A stretch of DNA of 5,727 bases from Verrucomicrobia bacterium UBA3761 (GTDB lineage Bacteria; Verrucomicrobiota; Kiritimatiellia; RFP12; UBA1067). A model generated the notes under the pieces. That model saw only the letters and a program-made list of their open reading frames with translations, was not told the origin of the DNA and made no database searches. Below, in pieces: positions 1-5,175 of the stretch. Position 1 is the stretch's first letter. The number at the start of each line of letters is the position of its first letter. The DNA lies in contig DFGB01000015.1 of NCBI GenBank assembly GCA_002371135.1, positions 1-5,727 of the forward strand, in the 5' to 3' direction. The translations under genes and the position numbers were made by a program.

Positions 1-3
1 TGA

Positions 4-26
4 CCAACTGATACGGTATCACTTGG
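4..26. promoter_or_regulatory. Imperfect 23-bp dyad upstream of uxuA, possible operator
   Basis: The core TGATAC-G-GTATCA (9-21) is a perfect inverted repeat about a single base. After one mismatched pair (8/22) the symmetry resumes with CCAA on the left and TTGG on the right. A one-base centre cannot form an RNA hairpin loop, so a dimeric DNA-binding protein is the more natural reading. It lies about 90 bp upstream of the -35 box of the uxuA promoter. Hexuronate genes are commonly controlled by GntR- or LacI-family repressors, but I cannot assign this site to a regulator. It could equally be part of an upstream gene cut by the window edge. Confidence 0.35.
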
Positions 27-40
27 AGACGGCGCAAAGA

Positions 41-58
41 GGGGCGGAAACCCGCCTC
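41..58. other. Small GC-rich hairpin
   Basis: Bases 41-47 pair with 52-58 (seven pairs, one of them G-U) around the loop AAAC. No T-run follows on the plus strand. On the minus strand the stem is followed by a short CTCTTT. It could be the remnant of a terminator for a gene beyond the left edge or simply a chance GC-rich stem. I do not call it a terminator. Confidence 0.3.
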
Positions 59-113
59 CCCATGGTTCCAGGCATTTCCACCCAAACTTGCGAAGAGCCA
101 AAATTCCTCCCTC

Positions 114-143
114 TTTACAAGCCACGCGGGATTTTGCTATAAT
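114..143 (+). promoter_or_regulatory. Sigma-70 type promoter of the uxuA cluster
   Basis: A -35 box TTTACA (114-119) is separated by 18 bp from a consensus -10 box TATAAT (138-143). The -10 box is preceded by TG at the right distance (TGCTATAAT), giving an extended -10. Transcription should begin near base 150, leaving a leader of roughly 19 bases before the uxuA ATG. This placement rules out the longer reading frame that opens at base 88, because that start would lie upstream of the transcript. No operator is seen between the boxes. Confidence 0.8.
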
Positions 144-155
144 ACCGTCCAAAAA

Positions 156-161
156 AGAGAG
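156..161 (+). promoter_or_regulatory. Ribosome binding site of uxuA
   Basis: AGAGAG sits 7 bases before the ATG at 169. It is a moderate purine-rich Shine-Dalgarno match and, together with the promoter position, decides the start codon. Confidence 0.55.
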
Positions 162-168
162 TAGACAC

Positions 169-1338
169 ATGAAACAAGGTTGGAGATGGTATGGTGACGC
201 AGATGCGATCACGCTCAGAGAAATCCGTCAGGCTGGCGTGACGGACGTCGTCGCGGCGTTGTATGAACGCAAGCCTGGCGAAGTGTGGCCCATTGCCGAG
301 ATAAAGGCTCGCCAGAAGAAGGTGAAAGACGCCGGCATGGTGTGGAGCGTGGTCGAGTCCGTGCCTGTCCACGAGGACATAAAGAAGCGCACCGGCAACT
401 ATAAGAAGTATATCGCCAACTACAAGCAGACTCTTCGCAATCTCGCCAAGTGCGGCATCAAGACCGTCTGCTACAATTTCATGCCTGTTCTCGACTGGAC
501 GCGCTCCAACCTTGAATACGCCCTCCCCGACGGCTCCACGTGCCTTGAATACAACGAGTACGAGCTCGCCGGCTTCGACATGTTCTACCTCAAGCGTCCC
601 GGCGCGGAGAAGGAATACGACGCCGCCATGAGGGCGAAGGCCGCGCGCCTCTGGAAGAAGCTCCCGGACAAGGAGAAGAAGCGCGTCGCCGATGCCGTTC
701 TCTGCGGGCTGCCCGGTACGGTCGACGATCTCACGCCAGAGGAATTTCTCGCCGCGCTCAAGACGTACGAGGGCATCGACGACAAGAAATTGCGCCGCAA
801 CATGTACGATTTCCTCAACGAAATCTCGCCCGTCCTCGAAGAGACCGGCGTGAACATGTGCATACACCCAGACGATCCGCCGCATCCGATTTTCGGTCTG
901 CCGCGCATCCTTTCCAACGCAAAGGACATCGCGCAGATGTACAAGGAATGCCCGTCGAAGCATGTGGGGCTTACGCTCTGCACCGGGTCGCTCGGCGGCG
1001 ATCCAAAGAACAATGCCGTGGAGATCATGAAGAAGTTCGGCCGCCGCGTCTACTTCTGCCACTTCCGCAACCTTGAATACACCGACGACAAGGTGTTCCA
1101 TGAGTCGCAGTGCCATCTCGTCGGCAACACGGACATGCCGCGGCTCTTCGAGGAATTTCTCAAGGAAGAGAAGCGCCGCGGGGAGAAGATCGTGGTGCGC
1201 CCCGACCACGGGCGTTTCCTCGAAATCGACAAGGGCCGCAAGTGCTACTGCGGCTACAGCTACGGCGGACGCCTGATAGGGCTGGCCGAATTGCGCGGCC
1301 TTGAAATCGGCCTCAAGTATGCGAAGAAGGGGCTGTGA
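169..1338 (+). CDS. uxuA: Mannonate dehydratase
   Basis: This 389-residue protein is a D-mannonate dehydratase. It removes water from D-mannonate to give 2-keto-3-deoxy-D-gluconate in the glucuronate branch of hexuronate breakdown, in the cytoplasm. The N-terminus (WRWYGDADAITLREIRQAG) and the TIM-barrel body match the UxuA family. The metal ligands known from the family can be placed: H233 in CIHPDDPP, C271 in LTLCTGS, H298 in FCHFRN and D346 in VRPDHGR, which would hold Mn2+. The length is close to E. coli UxuA (about 394), and the lysine-rich stretch around 145-215 fits the longer Gram-negative type. The ATG at 169 is chosen over an in-frame ATG-less extension to base 88 because the promoter lies between them. 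It is the first gene of a rightward cluster with rubrerythrin 42 bp downstream. UxuB, UxaC and the KDG enzymes are not in this window. Confidence 0.95.
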   Translation: MKQGWRWYGDADAITLREIRQAGVTDVVAALYERKPGEVWPIAEIKARQKKVKDAGMVWSVVESVPVHEDIKKRTGNYKKYIANYKQTLRNLAKCGIKTVCYNFMPVLDWTRSNLEYALPDGSTCLEYNEYELAGFDMFYLKRPGAEKEYDAAMRAKAARLWKKLPDKEKKRVADAVLCGLPGTVDDLTPEEFLAALKTYEGIDDKKLRRNMYDFLNEISPVLEETGVNMCIHPDDPPHPIFGLPRILSNAKDIAQMYKECPSKHVGLTLCTGSLGGDPKNNAVEIMKKFGRRVYFCHFRNLEYTDDKVFHESQCHLVGNTDMPRLFEEFLKEEKRRGEKIVVRPDHGRFLEIDKGRKCYCGYSYGGRLIGLAELRGLEIGLKYAKKGL

Positions 1339-1363
1339 CGCTTTCGACAACAAACAAAAAAAG

Positions 1364-1372
1364 AAGGAAGGA
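1364..1372 (+). promoter_or_regulatory. Strong ribosome binding site of rubrerythrin
   Basis: AAGGAAGGA lies 8 bases before the ATG at 1381, in an A-rich intergenic stretch of 42 bases. It is much the best Shine-Dalgarno sequence of the three rightward genes, which suggests high translation of the rubrerythrin relative to its neighbours. No -10/-35 pair or terminator is evident in this gap. Confidence 0.7.
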
Positions 1373-1380
1373 ACAAAACA

Positions 1381-1932
1381 ATGAGCAAGTGGATTTGCCC
1401 CGTGTGCGGGTATGTCTATGAAGGCGAGAATCCGCCGGAATTCTGCCCGCAGTGCAAGGTCCCGGGGAGTCGCTTCACCAAGCAGGAGGCCGCCGGCGAC
1501 AAGTTGGTGTTCGCGTGCGAGCATCACGTCGGCGACGGCGTCGTCGAAGACGCGGAAGTGATGGCCGGTCTCAGGGCCAACTTCGCAGGCGAGTGCACGG
1601 AAGTGGGGATGTATCTCGCGATGGGTCGCGTGGCCGCGCGCGAGGGGTATCCTGAGATAGCAGAGTATTGGCGCCGCGCCGCGCTCGAGGAAGCCGAGCA
1701 CGCCGCCAAGTTCGCAGAACTCCTCGGCGAGGTCGTCACCGACTCCACGAAGAAGAATCTCCAGATGCGCGTCGAGGCGGAGCATGGAGCGACGCAGGGC
1801 AAGCTCGATCTCGCCAAGCGCGCCAAGCAGCTCGGCTACGATGCCATTCACGACACCGTCCATGAAATGGCCAAGGACGAAGCGCGCCACGGCAAGGCTT
1901 TCGAAGGCCTCCTGAAACGCTACTTCGGCTGA
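1381..1932 (+). CDS. Reverse-type rubrerythrin (N-terminal rubredoxin domain)
   Basis: The 183-residue protein is a rubrerythrin in which the rubredoxin-like domain comes first, the order called reverse rubrerythrin. C6-P-V-C9-G and C22-P-Q-C25 form the Fe(Cys)4 site (residues 1-33). A ferritin-like four-helix domain follows (about 55-182) with the diiron ligands visible as E71 (GECTE), E104/H107 (EEAEH), E132 or E134 (VEAEH) and E167/H170 (DEARH). In the family these reduce hydrogen peroxide, and indirectly protect against oxygen, in the cytoplasm of anaerobes. Electrons arrive through the rubredoxin centre from an NADH-rubredoxin system not present here. C46 and C72 are extra cysteines of unknown role. 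It has its own strong ribosome site, and its stop is 11 bp from the MATE start. Co-location with a sugar-acid gene has no obvious pathway logic. Confidence 0.93.
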   Translation: MSKWICPVCGYVYEGENPPEFCPQCKVPGSRFTKQEAAGDKLVFACEHHVGDGVVEDAEVMAGLRANFAGECTEVGMYLAMGRVAAREGYPEIAEYWRRAALEEAEHAAKFAELLGEVVTDSTKKNLQMRVEAEHGATQGKLDLAKRAKQLGYDAIHDTVHEMAKDEARHGKAFEGLLKRYFG

Positions 1933-1943
1933 AGCGCATTTTA

Positions 1944-3287
1944 TTGAACTCGTATCTATCTATCTTGCGGCTCGTGTGGCCGCTCGCGTTGGGGATGCTC
2001 AACAACGCCCTGTTGCAATTTGCGGACAGGGCGTTTTTGGCCAAGGATTCAATGGCGAGCCTCGAGGCGGCGCTCCCGGCCTCGATGCTCGCGTTCGTCG
2101 TCACCGGTTTCTTCCAGTCCATAGTGGCGTACTCGGGGACGTTCGTGGCGCAGTATCACGGGGCGGGAAGCGTGGACGGCGTCGCGCGCTCTTACCGCGC
2201 GGGCAGGCTGATTGCGCTCGCCTCCGGCGTCCTGGCGGCGGCGCTGGTGCCGGTCGCTTTGATGATCGTCTCTTCGATGTCTGCGAATCCGGAAGTCGTC
2301 GCGCGGGCGAGGGTATATTATGCGATAATATCGTTCGGGGCGGTGGCGGTATGCGGCCAGATGGCGGCGGCGTCGTTTTTCACCGGGCAGGGGAAGACGC
2401 GTCTCGTCTTCTGGGTGAATGTGGCGGGGAACGTGTTCAATGTGATCATGGACCCGATATTGATTTTTGGCTTGTGCGGTGCGCCGCGGCTCGGGATCGC
2501 CGGCGCCGGCATTGCGACCGTGGCGGCGGCTTTTCTTCAGTGGGCCGTTCTTGAAATCTGCGCCAGAAAGGAACTTGCGAAGAAGCCGCGCGGCGCCGCG
2601 TCCGTCTGTTGCGACGCAAGCCTTTGGCAACTTGTCGCGAGGGTGCTGCGCTTTGGCATACCGTCCGGCGCGTATTCAGTGTTGAATATTCTCTCGTTCA
2701 CGATTTTCGTGTTTGTGACGGGGCTCGTGGGCGATGTGGAGTTCGCCGTCTCGAATGCGTGTTTTTCCGTGAACTGGCTGTTGATCGCGCCTGTCGAGGG
2801 CTTTGCGATAGGCGCGTCGACGCTTGTCGCGCAGGCGCAAGGGAAGGGCGACAGCGCCGCGGCGCGGCAGGCGCTCAGACGCACGCTCGTCCTCGCGCTC
2901 GCATTCGTTGGCATTCTCTCGATCGGGGCGGTGCTATTATATCGGCCGATTCTTGCGATGTTCGCGCCGGCGGATGCGGCCGTGGCGGAGAAGTTCTATT
3001 CGCTTGGCTTCGTTCTCGTTGTTTTGATGGCGACATGGCAGATGTTCGACGCGGCCGATGTCGTCGTCGCGGGAGCGCTCAAGGGCGCGGGCGATACGAA
3101 GTTCGTCATGTGGTGGATGGTCGCGGCCGCGTTCGGCTTCTGGCTGCCTCAGGTCTGGCTCGTCAAGGTTTTCCACAACACGATGCCGGCCTTGTGGGGT
3201 ACGATGGTCGTCTACGTGATAACAATCTGCGCTGGCGAAATAATCCGCTGGCGCAGAGGCAAGTGGCAGACGATAAAGCTCGTGTAG
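1944..3287 (+). CDS. MATE-family efflux transporter
   Basis: This is a 447-residue hydrophobic protein of the multidrug and toxic compound extrusion family (NorM/DinF-like), expected to have 12 membrane helices in two six-helix halves. The first half (about 10-205) shows WPLALGMLNNALLQFADRAF at the start, TFVAQYHGAG at 66-75 and FFTGQGKTRLVFWVN at 145-159. The second half (about 230-440) has the related GALKGAGDTKFVMWWMV at 377-393. Such proteins export cationic or amphipathic compounds by Na+ or H+ antiport at the inner membrane; the substrate cannot be read from sequence. The start used is a TTG at 1944, 11 bp after the rubrerythrin stop and without a good ribosome site. It gives the short N-terminal helix expected of the family, so translation may depend on coupling. 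An in-frame GTG at 1974 would cut into helix 1. The gene ends 7 bp before the octamer repeats. Confidence 0.92.
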   Translation: MNSYLSILRLVWPLALGMLNNALLQFADRAFLAKDSMASLEAALPASMLAFVVTGFFQSIVAYSGTFVAQYHGAGSVDGVARSYRAGRLIALASGVLAAALVPVALMIVSSMSANPEVVARARVYYAIISFGAVAVCGQMAAASFFTGQGKTRLVFWVNVAGNVFNVIMDPILIFGLCGAPRLGIAGAGIATVAAAFLQWAVLEICARKELAKKPRGAASVCCDASLWQLVARVLRFGIPSGAYSVLNILSFTIFVFVTGLVGDVEFAVSNACFSVNWLLIAPVEGFAIGASTLVAQAQGKGDSAAARQALRRTLVLALAFVGILSIGAVLLYRPILAMFAPADAAVAEKFYSLGFVLVVLMATWQMFDAADVVVAGALKGAGDTKFVMWWMVAAAFGFWLPQVWLVKVFHNTMPALWGTMVVYVITICAGEIIRWRRGKWQTIKLV

Positions 3288-3289
3288 CG

Positions 3290-3383
3290 GAGAAGTTGAA
3301 AAGTTGAAAGGTTGAAAAGTTGAAAAGCCTAGAAGTTTAGAAGTGCTTTTCAACTTTTCAACCTTTCAACTTTTCAACTTCTC
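3290..3383. terminator. Perfect 39-bp inverted repeat between convergent genes, likely bidirectional terminator
   Basis: Bases 3290-3328 are the exact reverse complement of 3345-3383, around a 16-base loop (3329-3344). A transcript from either side would fold into a very long A-U-rich hairpin directly after the MATE stop (3287) or across the polyferredoxin stop (3374-3376). There is no classical G+C stem plus U-run, though one arm is U-rich on each strand. Its position between convergent genes supports a role in ending transcription or guarding 3' ends. That role is inferred; the symmetry itself is seen directly. Confidence 0.5.
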
Positions 3384-3394
3384 AACCTTTCAAC
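3295..3394. repeat. Two inverted arrays of an 8-bp unit (GTTGAAAA)
   Basis: The left array (3295-3342) is six in-phase octamers: GTTGAAAA, GTTGAAAG, GTTGAAAA, GTTGAAAA, then the diverged GCCTAGAA and GTTTAGAA. The right array (3347-3394) is six octamers in the opposite direction: TTTTCAAC, TTTTCAAC, CTTTCAAC, TTTTCAAC, TTCTCAAC, CTTTCAAC. Each array is exactly 48 bp and only GTGC (3343-3346) lies between them. The block is strongly AT-rich against GC-rich neighbours and purine/pyrimidine skewed. The right array overlaps the 3' end of the polyferredoxin gene. I see no transposase, target duplication or CRISPR-like spacers. It may be a genome-wide repetitive extragenic element of this lineage; I cannot test that from one copy. 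Confidence 0.9.
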
Positions 3395-5173
3395 CATCTC
3401 GCGAGGGTTGTCGAGGTCTTGGACGCGGCCGTCAAGCGGGCACGAGCCGGACCTGTCGCGGTTGAAGATGGCGGGGACGAATTCGCCGGCGGCGACTTCG
3501 ATCGAGTGCTTTTCGAGGAGCGCCTTGCCGCCTTCCGAGACGATTTCGCCGAAAACCCTTTTCGCACCGCCCACGATGCAGACGGCGGCGGCGGCGCGTC
3601 CTATCACTTTGTCGACTACCCACGCGTCTTTGAACAGGTCCGCTGTGCTGCCGTCAAGCATATCGAGGAGGGGCTTGATGCCGCGACCCTCGGCGGCGTG
3701 GACGATCACGCCATTCTTGATGACGACGCACGCCTTGCCGCTCTTGAGGAGGAATCGCGCTTCTGCGAGGACGTCCGCTTCGCCGGAGCGACGCGTTTCG
3801 CGATGGCGCTCGAGAGGCTTGACGGTCATGGCGGGCATCGGGCGCGCCGGGCAGACATGTTCGCAAGCGCCGCAGCCGACGCACGCGATGGGGTCGACGA
3901 CGGGAATTTTGGCGCCGTCGACGTCGATGCGCTTGATCGCGTGGACGGGGCAATGGCGGTAGCACGCCCTGCAGTTTACGCCTTCCGTGGCGGCGAGGCA
4001 GCGGTCCTTGTGCCAGACGGCGGTGCCGATGTGGGTTGTCGCCTTCTCCTCCACGGTGAGCGGTTCGATGGCGCCGGCGGGGCAGACTTGCGAGCAGCGG
4101 GTGCAGTCGGGCGTGCAGAATCCCTTGTCGAACGCCATTTCAGGCTGCATGAAATCGTCGAGGCGCATCGAGGGCCTGAGGACGTGGTTGGGGCATGCGC
4201 GGACGCAAAGCTGGCAGCCGACGCACTTCGATGCGAAATTCTTGAGCGAATGCGCTCCGGCGGGTTTGAGAGCCGATTCGCGCACGTCGATGCCCGGCAT
4301 GGAGACTTCTGCGAAGCCGCCGTCGACGGTTTTCTCGTCCGTTGCATTGGCGGCGAGCGCCGTCGCCGTCGCGCCGATCAAGAACGAGCGCCGCGTCATC
4401 CCTTGCGGCTCCGGCTCGGCGGCCGCGACTTCGGATTTCGCCCCGATGCGCACGATAGCGGCCTTCGGGCAGGCGGCGGTGCAGTCGAGGCACTGGACGC
4501 ATTTGGTCGCGTCGATCGCACCGCCTTGTCCGTGGGGCTTGATTTCAATCGCGGCGGCGCGGCAACCGCGTTCGCATTTCCTGCATGCGATGCACTTCGA
4601 CGAATCTATCTTCAACTTGAGCGGCGCCAGACGCGAGAGGAAGCCGAGGAGCGTCCCAACCGGGCATATCCAGTTGCACCACACCCTGCCTTGCCACAGC
4701 GCGAAAACGAAAATCGCGAGCCCCAGTGTGCAAGCGAAAAGCGGGAGTGTCATCACGCGCCCGAAAATCCCATACGGCTCCAGCCACGCATAGCCAAGCC
4801 CGGCGACGCCCGAGGCGATGAAGACGAGGAGGGCGGCGAGGCGGATTGCGAGCTGCGCCTTTTTCGCCTTGATGAAGCCCTTCGCCTTTCTGAGAGCCGC
4901 AAACGGCTTTGCGCCGCCCAGCCTCCATGCAACATCCTGCAACAGTCCGAGCGGGCAGAGGACGCTGCAATACCACCGGCCCGCGAGGACGGTCGCGACG
5001 AGGATGGCCGCCGCCGCCGCGCCCATGGCGAGCACCGCCGGCACGAACTGCACTTTGGCAAGCGGCGCCAAGTGCTTTGCGAGGTGCCACGGGAGGAATG
5101 TAAACAGAGTGATGAACGCGGCGAGCATCGCGAGCGCGACGAGCCGCCGCAACCACATTGTCAAGCTTTTCAT
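3374..5173 (-). CDS. NapH-NapG-DUF1893 fusion: membrane polyferredoxin
   Basis: The 599-residue protein combines three parts. Residues 1-250 resemble NapH: four membrane helices (about 6-30, 41-65, 108-130, 144-166), two CxxxCP motifs (C69/C73 and C166/C170) and two 4Fe-4S motifs (C194-C204, C225-C235). Residues 258-450 resemble NapG: a twin-arginine-like TRRSFLI (260-266), a hydrophobic run ending ANA (275-277), then four cysteine sets (C317-C327; C353-C364; C392/C401-C408; C431-C441). Residues about 469-585 match DUF1893 (TM1506-like), including NRDRSGSCPL (571-580). Known NapGH moves electrons from quinol, so a membrane electron conduit is likely; partner and direction are unknown. The ATG at 5173 is preceded by AAGAAAGG about 11 bases upstream and follows the aldo/keto reductase stop by 2 bases, so translation is probably coupled. 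The frame stays open further upstream, but that part overlaps the reductase and is low-complexity arginine-rich. The last codons and the stop lie in the octamer repeats. Confidence 0.88.
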   Translation of the reverse strand: MKSLTMWLRRLVALAMLAAFITLFTFLPWHLAKHLAPLAKVQFVPAVLAMGAAAAAILVATVLAGRWYCSVLCPLGLLQDVAWRLGGAKPFAALRKAKGFIKAKKAQLAIRLAALLVFIASGVAGLGYAWLEPYGIFGRVMTLPLFACTLGLAIFVFALWQGRVWCNWICPVGTLLGFLSRLAPLKLKIDSSKCIACRKCERGCRAAAIEIKPHGQGGAIDATKCVQCLDCTAACPKAAIVRIGAKSEVAAAEPEPQGMTRRSFLIGATATALAANATDEKTVDGGFAEVSMPGIDVRESALKPAGAHSLKNFASKCVGCQLCVRACPNHVLRPSMRLDDFMQPEMAFDKGFCTPDCTRCSQVCPAGAIEPLTVEEKATTHIGTAVWHKDRCLAATEGVNCRACYRHCPVHAIKRIDVDGAKIPVVDPIACVGCGACEHVCPARPMPAMTVKPLERHRETRRSGEADVLAEARFLLKSGKACVVIKNGVIVHAAEGRGIKPLLDMLDGSTADLFKDAWVVDKVIGRAAAAVCIVGGAKRVFGEIVSEGGKALLEKHSIEVAAGEFVPAIFNRDRSGSCPLDGRVQDLDNPREMVERLRS

Positions 5174-5175
5174 CT

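Noticed and set aside
2..142. 46-codon open frame on the plus strand from the left edge
   Set aside because: It runs through the promoter boxes of uxuA, shows no family resemblance, and is short enough to be open by chance.
88..168. 27-residue N-terminal extension of UxuA
   Set aside because: It lies upstream of and across the promoter (-35 at 114, -10 at 138), and the UxuA family begins at the ATG at 169.
115..1890. 591-codon open frame on the minus strand opposite uxuA and rubrerythrin
   Set aside because: It runs across two well-recognised genes and their gap, and has no family resemblance; such long antisense frames arise from GC-rich third codon positions.
2317..2336. AT-rich TATATTATGCGATAATA-like stretch inside the MATE gene as a promoter
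   Set aside because: It lies inside the coding region with no convincing -35 box and no gene start downstream that needs it.
3295..3394. CRISPR array
   Set aside because: The units are 8 bp, contiguous and inverted about the centre, with no unique spacers.
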